Positions 35,501 to 45,400 of a DNA stretch of 64,000 bases are shown here, piece by piece. The notes beneath the pieces are model-generated. The model was given only the letters and a program-made list of their open reading frames with translations. It had not been told where the DNA came from and did no database searches. Location: the NCBI GenBank assembly GCA_021772615.1, contig JAJFLQ010000029.1, positions 1-64,000 on the forward strand. Direction: 5' to 3'. The position numbers were made by a program, and so were the translations under genes. Source of the DNA: Verrucomicrobiota bacterium (GTDB lineage: Bacteria; Verrucomicrobiota; Lentisphaeria; JABSQK01; JAJFLO01). Each line of letters starts with the position of its first letter. The first letter of the stretch is position 1.

Positions 35501-38500
35501 ACGGACCCGGAACGCAGTGGACGTGGTTCAATACCGGGATTGTTCCGCCTACGGGACGCTGGTTTCACATAGCCGCGGTTTGGGACGGTCAGGTGGAGAA
35601 ATTTTTTATCGACGGTAAAAAACGTGGCAGCACGTTAAATTTCACGGACGGCGCCATTCCCGATACAGCCGGTCCCGTACACATTGGCTTCGATGACAAC
35701 GGCTGGTATCTGAACGGATTGATCGACGACGTGCGGGTCTGGAACGTCATCCGCTCCGAGGACGAAATCCACGACAACATGAACCGGGAACTCACGGGAC
35801 TGGAAAGCGGGCTCGTTGGATACTGGAAATTCAACGGCGATGCCCTCGATCATACGCCGTTCCAGAATCACGGCGTTCAGGCCGACAATGCAATGCCGTT
35901 CGGGCCACCGGCGATTCAGGCATTCGAATCGCTTCAGGTGGTATCCTGGGAACGTATCGACGAGAGCGCCGACGACGGTTTCACGCCCGGCAATCCGATC
36001 GGCTTCAAGGTCTGGACGACGATCAACGGGTATCCGTCGGAATTCGATGCCGTTGGCCAATTCTCGGCCGGCGACGGCACGTTTGGCTACGGCCGGTACG
36101 CCGTCGCGCAGCTGACGGTCGCGACGCCTCAGCTGACGGTGACGCCCACGGAGTTGTTCAACCCGATCGAGGAGCCGGCGTCGGTGGCACGCACACTGAC
36201 GGTCGAAAATACCGGCGACGAAACGCTGGTGTACGACATCATTCTGCGCTTCACCGATCCCGCGTCGCCGCCGGCGACCTGGCTGGAGGTGTCGCAGACG
36301 TCGGGGACGCTCGAACCGGGAGTATCCGAAACCATTGACGTCACGCTGTCAACCGCGGGACTCAATGACGGCCTGTACCAGGCGGAGCTGGAATTTACCG
36401 GCAACACCCCCACTCCAGAGCCGGTCGTCGTACCCGTGCGCATCAATGTCACCGGCAATCCGCAGATCGACGTTTCAGACGCTGCGATCGCGTTCGGCAG
36501 CGTTGAAGTGGGACAGTCCGCATCGCGGACGCTAACCATTTCCAACATCGGCACCGATGCCCTCGACATCACGGCGATTGACGTGCAGGATGGCGCGATC
36601 CTGACGCTCGACCATCCCGGCGACCTGCCGATCGCGCTCGAGCCGGCCGCGACGCTCGCGGTCACGGTGGTCTTTGCACCGGCCGCCGCGGGCGATATCA
36701 CCGATCGCATTGCGATTGCGTCGAACGCCGAAAACGCGCCGACCCTCGAGGTGCCGGTGACAGGCACGGGGTTGACGCCGCCGGATCTGACGATCGCGAC
36801 AACGGCCTGGAGCGGCACCTACGACGCGGACACCGTGAACGCCGACAGCATCACCTTCTCGAACGAGGGGCAGTCGCCGGTTGACTTTACCATCAGCGGC
36901 GCCGTGCCGTGGCTGGCGGTGACGCCGACCGCAAGCACCATGATCGCCGCCGGCGAATCGCTCGATGTCGCGTTGTCGATCAGCACAATCGGTCTCGTCA
37001 CCGGCACGTACACGGGTTCGCTCACGGTTGCGTCAAACGATCCCGACGAACCGGAGATCGCCCTCTCGTTTACCCTGACGGTTGTCGGCGCGCCGCGGCT
37101 GGCCGTCGCCGACAGCCTCGATTTTCCCGCGACCGCGGTCGGAGCGGAACGCGAGCTGCCGCTGACGCTGGCCAACACCGGCAGCGACACCCTGCTGGTG
37201 TCGTCGGTGACGGTTTCGCATCCGGTGTTTTCCGTTGACTTCGAACCGACGCTGTCGATCGCACCCGGGACATCGTCGGCCGTGCCCGTTGTCTTCACGC
37301 CGGCCGCCGACGGGAACTTCCAGGGTATCCTCGAAATTACCTCGAACTCGGCCGATGCGGCATCCCATCAGATTGCGCTGCGCGGCGCCGGCTTTCGCCC
37401 GCCGGATATCGCGGTATCGCCGGAGTCAATCGCGTTGACGCTGCCGACCGGCACGCAGGACACCGTCGACCTCACGGTGTCCAACACCGGTTCGTTCCCG
37501 TTGACCTATGAAATCGCTCCGGAAGCGTCCGGGAAAACGGCGCTGTCGCTCGATCGCGCCGGCGAGTTCGTAAAGGTCCGGCATCATCCCAGCCTCGACA
37601 TCGAGGACGCGCTGACGCTCGAGGCGTGGATCAACCTGCGCACCGGCCAGGACCAGGTTATCGTCGCCAAGGAATCGGACGCGATCGGGCCCTGGCGTCT
37701 GTGGGTCAACGGCGGTGGAAACCTGGAGTTTCAGCTCAACGTCAATCGCAGGGTAACATCCGCGGAGGTCGTCCCGGTGGATCAATGGACGCATGTCGCC
37801 GCCACCTTTGACGGCGCCGCACTGCGGCTCTACATCGACGGCGAACTCAGCAACGAAGCCGTCTACCCACTGTTCTCGATCAACCGCAACAACGACGATC
37901 TCCGGATCGGCCGGGCCCACGACGGCACGGCGTTCGACGGACTTATCGACGAACTGCGCATCTGGAACCGGACGCGCGATCCGTCGGAAATTCAGGCGCT
38001 GCGCAATCAGTCGCTGAAGGGTACCGAGGACGGACTGGTGCTGTACTTCACCTTCGACAGCGACGGCGGAAACGCCGCCGTGGATACATCCCTGCAGGGC
38101 AACAACGGCACCTACTTCGGCGGCGCCGCGCGTACCGCGTCGACGGCGCCGATCAACGCTTTTCTGGTCGTGACCCCGCTCGGCGGCGCGGTCGAACCGG
38201 CGATGACCGCGACGATCACCGTCGAGATCGACAGCGCCGGTCTCGCGTCCAACCTGTATTCGACGTCGCTGTCGATCCTGTCGGACGACCCCGACGAATC
38301 CGTCGTGGCCGTACCGATATCGTTAACCGTCACCGGCCAGGGATTGGTCCGCACGGAGCCGACGCAGCTGGACTTCCCCGATACCGCCGCCGGAATTACC
38401 ACGACGGCTTCGCTGACGGTGTTCAACGACGGATCGGATGCGCTCAATATCTTTGACTGGGAACTCGACAGTGCGGCTTTCGCGACGTCCGCGTCGCCGC

Positions 38501-41500
38501 TGACGATTCTGCCGTTTTCGAGCCGGTCGCTAACGGTCTTTTTCACACCCACGGCGGCAGGGCTGCACGAAGACATCCTCACGATTGTCAGCGACGCATC
38601 GAATACCGACCGCCTGACCGTCGCGCTGTCCGGGACGGGAACGGAACCGGCCACGATTGCGGTTGCGCCGGCAAGCATCGATGCGGCGCTCGATTTCGAT
38701 CAATCAACGATTGATACCCTCGACATCACCAATACCGGCGGCAGCGTTCTCGACTACAGCATTGTCGCCGGGCAAACCACAATCGGGGGCCGGGGACTTC
38801 GGTTTCTCGACGGCGTAGCGGAAGTCGCCAACCCCGGCGGCTTCGATGCGCAAACGCTGACGGTCGAGGCCTGGGTCCGCCCCGAGCATGCCGACAACGA
38901 CGAGATTCCAGCGGTATTCGTCCGCGCCGATCGTTTTAATGCCCAGATCTTTGCGTTGCGCATGTGGACCGGCTCGATCGCCGGCAGCACCGCCGGCGCG
39001 GGGTACGAGGTCGTGGTCAATAATGTAGGCAGCGGCCCGATTCCGTTTCCGTTCGCAGCGGGACAGTGGGTGCACCTGGCCCTGGCGTTTTCCGTGGAAA
39101 CGGCGGTGTTGTACGTCAACGGCTCGCCGGTGCTGTCGTTGCCGAAGACATTGTTGTCGTACGCTGATGCCGATGCCTTTATGATCGGAAACGACCCCAC
39201 CGGCAACCGCGCGTTCACGGGCGCCGTCGACGAGGTTCGCATCTGGTCGGCAACCCGGAGCGCCGCCGAGCTGAACGCCGGCAGGACGGCGCCGCTCACC
39301 GGTGACGAGGACGGCCTCGTTGCGTACTACCCCTTCACAGGCGGACTGGTCAATGATCGCTACGTCATCGATGCGTCGCCCCGCAACAATCTGCTCGCCG
39401 TAAGCGGCGACGTCGTCATCAGTACCCAGTCGCCGGCGCCCGTGGCGACGGCCGCCGGCGCCTGGCTCGGCGCCGACCCGTCGACCGGGGCCGTCGCCGC
39501 CGGCCTGTCGCAGTCGCAAAGCATCACGATCGACGCGACGGGACTGCACTTCGGCAGCCACGCAGACCGGCTCATCGTGATCTCCAACGACGCGGCAAAC
39601 GGCGTGATCGACATCCCGGTTACCCTGACGGTATCGGCGCCGCGGGTTGAGCTGTCGACGACCGGGATCGACTTCGGCGACATCGCCATCGGCGCACAAA
39701 ACACGCGGACCCTGAACGTGTGGAACACCGGCAATCGCCCGCTCATCATTACCGGCTACACCCTGCTCGATGCCGCGGACTTCACCCACGACGGCGCCGC
39801 CGACGCCACCCTGGCCCCCGACGAGCAGCTGTCGCTGGCGATCGTCTTCGCGCCCGGCAGCCTGGGGACGTTCACGGACCGGCTCACGATTTCCACCAAC
39901 ATCGGCGATCATGACATCGCGCTGCTGGGGATCAGCCACGTACCGCTGCCCGATATCCGGGTCGAGCCGACCGAACTGAACGTCGAGACGGCCGAAAACA
40001 CCGTGCTCTCCAGGTTCATCACCATAACCAACGACGGCGAAGCCGATCTGACCGCGGACGTCGCAGCGGCACGAAGCTGGATTTCGATCGATCCCGCTTC
40101 CGCCGAGATCATGCCGACGCTGTCGCGGCTGGTGACCGTCGATATCGATACAACCGGCATCCTCCCGGGCGATTATGCCGAGACGCTCGAGATCACCAGC
40201 AACGATCTCGACGCACCAACGATCCTGGTGCCGATCACAATCGATGTCGGCCCGGACCCCGAACTGCAGCTGGGGCAATCGGAGGTCGCCGTGACGCTGT
40301 CGTTCGGCGGCACGACCACCGTGCAGCTTGACATCAACAACACCGGCGCGGGCTCGCTCGGTTATACATTGACGGAAAGCGTGGACTGGCTGTCGATCGG
40401 CGACCCGACCGGTATTGTGCCCGGCAATTCCTCCGCATCGGTTGGTATCGCGGTGGCCGCGGGCGCCTTGCGCGGCGGCCACCACGACGCCGTCATCATC
40501 ATTGATTCGAATGCCGGCAACGTCACCGTGCCGGTGCGACTGTCCGTGGCCGAACCCGCCCTTGCCGACAACCTGCCCCCGGCCGTAACCGTGAAGCTGT
40601 TTCCGGACGAAACCGATACCGCGACGATCGCTGTTTCGAACGAAGGCCTGGCGCCGCTGAACCTCGACCTCACCGGATTCGCGAGCACAGGATGGTTGAC
40701 CATCGACACGCCCCAACGCGTCGTCGCACCAGGGGCGACGGATTCCGTAATCCTGGAGTTCAATACCGAAGGACAGGAGGAAGGCAGCCGGCTCTCGGCC
40801 GTCGTCCAGATAACGCATGACGATCCGGGGCGCATCTCGCCGATTGCCCTGACGGCGAATCTCGACGTGTACCGGTTCGCCCGATTTTCCGCGGCCGACG
40901 TCAATCAGGATGTCGGCTACCAGCCCGGTGAAACGATTACCCTGACGGCGGCGCTGACCGCGCCGAACGGTTCGCAGACCGTAACGGTGACCTCCGAACT
41001 GACCGATGCCGCCAATGCGTCGCTCGCCGTCGTCACCGACACGGTGAATCTCGCACCGGGCAGCGCGAACGGGTTGACGACGGCGCTGGCCATACCGGAA
41101 TCCGGGGTCGCCCACGGCATCGCGCAGCTGGTCGTGGTTGCCTCGGACACGGATCGCGGCGTCGTCCAGGACACGCAAACCATCGACGTACCCGTCGGCG
41201 TGCCGGTACCCGAAGTATCTGAAGACACGATCGATTTCAGCGACATCCTTGCCGGCGCCGCGGCGTCCCGCGAACTGACCATTTCCAACACGGGCGACCT
41301 CACGCTTACTCCGGCGTTGTCGCCGTTGACGCCGCCGTATTCGGCGACGCTGTCATCGGACCGGGTCGCGCCCGGCGACACTGCCGCGGTGACCGTGACC
41401 TTCGCACCGACGGTCACCGGCGACTTCACGGCGCAGCTCGTGATCCGCACCAATGCGGGCGACGTGCCGGTGAGCCTCAGCGGCACCAGCGTTGAAAGCA

Positions 41501-42468
41501 ATATCGCCGTGACCCCGAACAGTCTCTTCGAAGTCCTTGGATTCGGGCAGACATCGATCCGCGCTCTCAATATTTCGAATACGGGTAACGGCGCCCTGAC
41601 CTGGACGTTTCCCGCGGTCGACGAGAACGCCGCCGCGAACGGACTGCGGCTGGACGAAACCGCCGGGCACTTCAGTGTCCCCGCGATGGACGGTGTCGCG
41701 TTCGACGCACTCACCGTCGAAGCGTGGATCTATCCGCAACCGCAGCAGGACGAGACGTTCATCGTATCCCAGGCGTCCTCGACCGCACTGGCCGACGGAT
41801 TCGCGTTGCACGCAGACCATGCATCGGCAATGCTGCGGTTCACGGTGAGCGGCACGTTGCTCGAAACATCGCTTGCGTTCCCGGAACAACGCTGGTCGCA
41901 CGTTGCCGGGACATTCGACGGCGCGGCGATCCGGCTATACGTCAACGGCCTGCAGGTCGGCGGGCCGCTGGCCCGGAATCAACCGGTCGAAGCGGCGCCG
42001 GCGCCGCTTGTTGTCGGCGCCGGACCGGATCTTTCCGGGAATTGGCGGGGGATGATCGATCAGGTTCGAATCTGGCATACCGCCCGCACGCCGGAGCAGT
42101 TAGCGGCGACGATGCGAGTAGCTGCCGTCGGCGCTTCCGCTGAACTGGCCGGTTACTGGACATTTGACGAGAACGGCGACGACAGCTCCGGGCTCGCGCG
42201 ACACGGCGTCTTCAGCGGCGGCGCCGCGATCCTCCCGTCGGCGGCGCCGCTGGGCAATCAGTGGTTCTCGGTGTCGAGCCGGGCCGGATCGGTGCCGCCC
42301 GGCGAGACCGTCGTCGTCCACGCCGTCTTCCGCACCCTCGGCAATACCATTCGATTTTCGCGGAGCCTGGTGATTCGTTCAAACGACCCGCAGACGCCGC
42401 AGCTGGTCATACCGGTTTCACTGGACGTCGAGAATCTCGATGCGATTTGCGAAGAACATTTTTTTTAA
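32509..42468 (+). CDS. Giant exported protein 2: alternating ASH and Ig-like domains carrying five nested LamG domains
   Basis: 3319 aa; signal peptide (MTRRLPISCWCTLMSMLVAV, cleavage near APAQ). Order: FDG domain (32600-32935), two ASH domains, an FDG domain split by LamG 1 (about 33715-34350), two ASH, an FDG domain split by LamG 2 (35315-35925), then alternating ASH (LxFGxVxVG, ITNTGxxxL) and VSND-type Ig-like domains to the C-terminus. Three of the latter are split by LamG 3 (37527-38155), 4 (38788-39440) and 5 (41623-42255). LamG hallmarks are ALTLEAWI, WTHVAATFDGAALRLYIDGE, DELRIWNRTR and YWxF. LamG domains bind sugars or proteins, and ASH domains are typical of long surface filaments. 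No anchor signal is visible at the C-terminus (SLDVENLDAICEEHFF). It lies 8 nt after the previous stop, and its last 29 nt overlap the next gene at an 8-T tract. Confidence 0.87.
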   Translation: MTRRLPISCWCTLMSMLVAVAAPAQSVPPAFTPVAPTGLPYSVIVSGVTLNDEPLTADAQIGVFDGDLCVGAATIGNAGQIVITTWKGDDALAIPGFVAGNAIGFRIRTSWFSEIQTFEGAATVLEGGDSFGDGHFSLVAVAVTTTLAPEVSVNPVRLEFGQTDLGIAVTREFTVANDGDAILQVPAIVTDHLYYLVSPTSMTLAPTESQTVTVTFNPAAAGGFSAHVTVHSDDPGTPAATVDLVGIGLPPPRPELAILNDTVTFGQVAAGRSRTRDIRLANQGNADLVIHSITSNGSSFSVGAPTSFTMPSKSSRSAPITYAPSAAGQHSATITINSNDGAAAIAVSGEATPGHFADIPTTGIGGYSIIIDRVDLNKKSWFEPGDEIGVFDGETLVGVGGVGNALQLDGIDDHVQVADSNAFDLPGAVTIECRIRAGSVDDGVAGIIGKGRNYGLFLHPDRRLELVYRNGAGREVRIESTAGALPADQWHHIAGVIDVAASTMTIYVDGAPVASGVAPENMTTNSDPLTIGAASNNVSQQFLPGLVDEVRVWNVARSQADIDTNKAMSIRQNQSGLVASWTFDDGTLRSSVSGQYTGTFAGGARLAATNALPHNNVIFVWQRHEGLGLDGYTPGNPISFRLWSNLFGVFEELDAAPEFIIGDGHFGTGTLSVVRLSAVSDSEPNIAVDIDSLYLGQLPIHESVTSTVSITNSGNTPLTILSISETSTVFSLTHQSATVQPDETLDVIATFSPVVPGTHGTTMTIVSNDPDEPVIDVDLSGFGLPAGRAEISLSTASVNFGGVVIGESETKIFRIANTGTAPLTVTGISSGDPSFVATPNAFTLTNTNDVQDVSVVFSPGQRRSFSDILSITSNADTRSLAVTGIGFDGHFPAAVETGLPYQIVIDNTTLNEFLTSGDEIGVYDGDRIVGRGVVPLFGNSLSLDGNGDLVDVADDNVLDGMLHLTLEAWVYLNNTGHQGIIRKQNSYALSIRNGTIQYGPGTQWTWFNTGIVPPTGRWFHIAAVWDGQVEKFFIDGKKRGSTLNFTDGAIPDTAGPVHIGFDDNGWYLNGLIDDVRVWNVIRSEDEIHDNMNRELTGLESGLVGYWKFNGDALDHTPFQNHGVQADNAMPFGPPAIQAFESLQVVSWERIDESADDGFTPGNPIGFKVWTTINGYPSEFDAVGQFSAGDGTFGYGRYAVAQLTVATPQLTVTPTELFNPIEEPASVARTLTVENTGDETLVYDIILRFTDPASPPATWLEVSQTSGTLEPGVSETIDVTLSTAGLNDGLYQAELEFTGNTPTPEPVVVPVRINVTGNPQIDVSDAAIAFGSVEVGQSASRTLTISNIGTDALDITAIDVQDGAILTLDHPGDLPIALEPAATLAVTVVFAPAAAGDITDRIAIASNAENAPTLEVPVTGTGLTPPDLTIATTAWSGTYDADTVNADSITFSNEGQSPVDFTISGAVPWLAVTPTASTMIAAGESLDVALSISTIGLVTGTYTGSLTVASNDPDEPEIALSFTLTVVGAPRLAVADSLDFPATAVGAERELPLTLANTGSDTLLVSSVTVSHPVFSVDFEPTLSIAPGTSSAVPVVFTPAADGNFQGILEITSNSADAASHQIALRGAGFRPPDIAVSPESIALTLPTGTQDTVDLTVSNTGSFPLTYEIAPEASGKTALSLDRAGEFVKVRHHPSLDIEDALTLEAWINLRTGQDQVIVAKESDAIGPWRLWVNGGGNLEFQLNVNRRVTSAEVVPVDQWTHVAATFDGAALRLYIDGELSNEAVYPLFSINRNNDDLRIGRAHDGTAFDGLIDELRIWNRTRDPSEIQALRNQSLKGTEDGLVLYFTFDSDGGNAAVDTSLQGNNGTYFGGAARTASTAPINAFLVVTPLGGAVEPAMTATITVEIDSAGLASNLYSTSLSILSDDPDESVVAVPISLTVTGQGLVRTEPTQLDFPDTAAGITTTASLTVFNDGSDALNIFDWELDSAAFATSASPLTILPFSSRSLTVFFTPTAAGLHEDILTIVSDASNTDRLTVALSGTGTEPATIAVAPASIDAALDFDQSTIDTLDITNTGGSVLDYSIVAGQTTIGGRGLRFLDGVAEVANPGGFDAQTLTVEAWVRPEHADNDEIPAVFVRADRFNAQIFALRMWTGSIAGSTAGAGYEVVVNNVGSGPIPFPFAAGQWVHLALAFSVETAVLYVNGSPVLSLPKTLLSYADADAFMIGNDPTGNRAFTGAVDEVRIWSATRSAAELNAGRTAPLTGDEDGLVAYYPFTGGLVNDRYVIDASPRNNLLAVSGDVVISTQSPAPVATAAGAWLGADPSTGAVAAGLSQSQSITIDATGLHFGSHADRLIVISNDAANGVIDIPVTLTVSAPRVELSTTGIDFGDIAIGAQNTRTLNVWNTGNRPLIITGYTLLDAADFTHDGAADATLAPDEQLSLAIVFAPGSLGTFTDRLTISTNIGDHDIALLGISHVPLPDIRVEPTELNVETAENTVLSRFITITNDGEADLTADVAAARSWISIDPASAEIMPTLSRLVTVDIDTTGILPGDYAETLEITSNDLDAPTILVPITIDVGPDPELQLGQSEVAVTLSFGGTTTVQLDINNTGAGSLGYTLTESVDWLSIGDPTGIVPGNSSASVGIAVAAGALRGGHHDAVIIIDSNAGNVTVPVRLSVAEPALADNLPPAVTVKLFPDETDTATIAVSNEGLAPLNLDLTGFASTGWLTIDTPQRVVAPGATDSVILEFNTEGQEEGSRLSAVVQITHDDPGRISPIALTANLDVYRFARFSAADVNQDVGYQPGETITLTAALTAPNGSQTVTVTSELTDAANASLAVVTDTVNLAPGSANGLTTALAIPESGVAHGIAQLVVVASDTDRGVVQDTQTIDVPVGVPVPEVSEDTIDFSDILAGAAASRELTISNTGDLTLTPALSPLTPPYSATLSSDRVAPGDTAAVTVTFAPTVTGDFTAQLVIRTNAGDVPVSLSGTSVESNIAVTPNSLFEVLGFGQTSIRALNISNTGNGALTWTFPAVDENAAANGLRLDETAGHFSVPAMDGVAFDALTVEAWIYPQPQQDETFIVSQASSTALADGFALHADHASAMLRFTVSGTLLETSLAFPEQRWSHVAGTFDGAAIRLYVNGLQVGGPLARNQPVEAAPAPLVVGAGPDLSGNWRGMIDQVRIWHTARTPEQLAATMRVAAVGASAELAGYWTFDENGDDSSGLARHGVFSGGAAILPSAAPLGNQWFSVSSRAGSVPPGETVVVHAVFRTLGNTIRFSRSLVIRSNDPQTPQLVIPVSLDVENLDAICEEHFF

Positions 42469-45400
42469 CCCACACGTCAGGCACATATTGCGTATTGTAC
42501 TCACATTTCTTATCGCCGCGCTGATTGCCGGCCACACGGCGACAGCCACGATCAATCGAATTGACCTGCCCGCGGCGCCGCAGGCAGGCGACATCGATAT
42601 CGATGTGTCGACCACCATGGCGCCGTCCGACACCGGCGAACTCGTCCAGACGCGCGTCACGGTCGCCGAACTCGACGCGTATCTGGCAACGGCGAACCGA
42701 TCGACGGCGGCGGGATCGGATTTGGTCAACCGACAGGTGTTCGCCGCATTGCGGACGGCTATGCTGCACGCGGATGTGATCGAGCTGGAACACACCACCG
42801 ACGCGACTTCCGACACGCTCGAATTCACGGCGCCGTTGACAACGCCGCTGACGGCGCGCTCGCTGATTCTGATCGAGACATCAACGGCCCCGGCGACCGA
42901 TCCCGACGACGACTATGCCGAGGCCGCGCGTTTATTTACCGTCGACCGAACCGCACCGTTCATTTCCGAGCTGTCCGTGTTTCGCGTCGCAACCGACTAC
43001 AGCTTTGCCGCCACCGCCGAGATATCCGGCAACAGCGATATTGCCTCGGTCTCGTTCCGGCTGATCGCGGCGCCGCCGTCGGTCCTGATCCGCGAGTCCG
43101 GCGTCCTGTCGACGCTCGACCACGTGTTCACCGGCCCGGAGGTTCAGCATATCACCGCGGCGGCGCCGGATCAGCGTACGTTTTCGACGGTTCACCACCT
43201 CCGCGACGACGCCCGGCTCGCACGCGAGGACATCCTCATCCTGCTGACAACCGTTACCGATCAATTCGGCAATGTCCGGACCCAATCCGAACTGTTCCCG
43301 GCAAACGATCTCGTGCCCGTGGATATTTCCGGTATTACCGTGATGCCGGCGTCGATTTCGCTTGGCGGCTTCGGGGACGACGTCGACCTTCACGTTTTCG
43401 GGTCACTCGACGATCAGGGTCAGGTCGAGCTGTCGACGGACAACGGCCTGGTCCTGACCAGCCTGAATCACGACATCGCCCTGGTCGACGCAAACGGCAC
43501 GGTGTCCGGCGTCCTCGCGGGCACGACCGCGATCCACATCGATTATGCAGGGTTCGAGCACACCGTCGATGTCATCGTCGACGGCGAGATCGAGCTGGAC
43601 GCCGTTCGTGTCGGTGCGCCGGTAGTCGAACTCGACGCGGTGGGCGACCGGTTTCAGCTCAACGTGACTGGTGTGCTGTCGAACGGCAACGAGATCGACC
43701 TGGTTGCCGGCGGCTACCCACTGGCGTTCATCGCCGCGACACCGGATGTAGTGACGATCTCGAACGCCGGCCTCGTCACCGGCGCGCAACCCGGCGCAAC
43801 CGAGGTCACGGTAAACTGTCCGTACTTCCCGGCTCTGTCGACGTCGTTCACCGTGCACGTCGCCGACGGCCCGCCCGAGATCGAACTGAGCGCAAACCGG
43901 CGCAGCGTCCCCGAAGACCAGGAGATCCGGGTCACTGCCGACGTCAGCGACGACATCGGCCCCGAAGGCATCGCCGCCGTGGTCTTCGTCGTCGACGACA
44001 TTCCGATCTTCACCGACACCACGTTCCCGTACGACATCACGATCCGCGCGCCCGAGCGCCGGGCCGGGACGCTGCTGCGCATTTCCGCGATTGTCACCGA
44101 TCAGGCCGGCAACGCCGTTACCGCAACACCGCTGCGAATCCCCGTGACAGCGCCGCTCGATACATCGACACACGCATCCGGCGCGTTGCGTTTCTACACC
44201 CCGGACGACGAAAACGCGTATCAGCAATTGCTGTCACTCGAGGGCAAGTCAGGCTACACCATCGACGCCGACCCCGTGGTTCTCGGCGGCAACTTCGTCG
44301 CCGGCACGCTGCTCGATCTGCGCGTCATCGTCGATGCCGGCCAGTTTGATCGGATGGAGCTGCTGGTCAACGGCACGCGCGTCGCCAGTGAGACGCGCTC
44401 GAGACCGCTGATAGCGCGACCGCCCGGCACGACGCCGGGCGCTGCCGCGTTGGTCCTCGCCGAGGCGAGTTATTCCCTGTCCACCGTCATCCCGACGCGC
44501 GAAGTCGGGCGGACCATGATCGTGATCGCGCGCGGATTCCGCAACGGCAAACACCTGGACTCACCAGCCGGCATCATCCAGGTCGTCGCCGACCGGCCGC
44601 CGCGCGTCGCGATCACGTCGCACCTCGACGGCGCCGCGGTGCGCGACGGCACGGATCACGTGATCACGGCCACGGTGACGGACGACCTGATGAACCACGG
44701 CGCCTTTGTCGAATTTTTTATCAACGAACAGTCGGTGCTCGTCACCGACGACCGCGTGTCGAGCGTCGCCAACGACAGCGCGCCCGAAGCGTTCGGGAGC
44801 CGGCCCTACCGCTACACGCTCACCATCCCCGAGAACTCGCTTGGCGAGACCTACGATATCCGTGCCGTCGCGATGGATAAGGCCGGCCACTTCGAGAGTT
44901 CCGAGACGGTGACGCTGATCGTTCAGCCGAACGCGCCGCCACAGCTTGAGATTGTCGCGCCGTTGCCCAACTCGGAATGGGTCGCGGGAAGTGTCCTGAC
45001 CATCAACGCGAACGTCACTGACGACGGCCGCTTCGGCCCGGTCAGTTACTATGTGAACGACGAGCGCGTCGCGGTCAACACCGCCGGCGTACCGGCATCG
45101 TTCCGAATCGCCGCCGATCGGGCGGGCGACGACCTCGTGATTGCAGCCGAAGTGACCGATGACAACGGGTTGCAGGACCGCGACGAGGTGCTTGTGAGCG
45201 TGATCGGCGACGACATTCCGCCGGCTGTCGCGATTGCCGTTCCTCACGATCAATCAACCGTGGTCGAGACGCGGAACATTGCCTTTGTCGCAGGCGGTTT
45301 CGACAATCTGGGGATCGCACGTGTAGCATTCTTTGTCAATGGCGGTGATGAACCGTTTCATACCGCCACGGCCGATGAAATCATGCAGAATTCCGACAAG

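Noticed and set aside
38704-41178. 824-codon open frame on the - strand
   Set aside because: Lies wholly inside giant gene 2, is Arg/Gly/Asp-rich without domains or a signal, and arises because high GC and biased codons deplete stops in the opposite strand.
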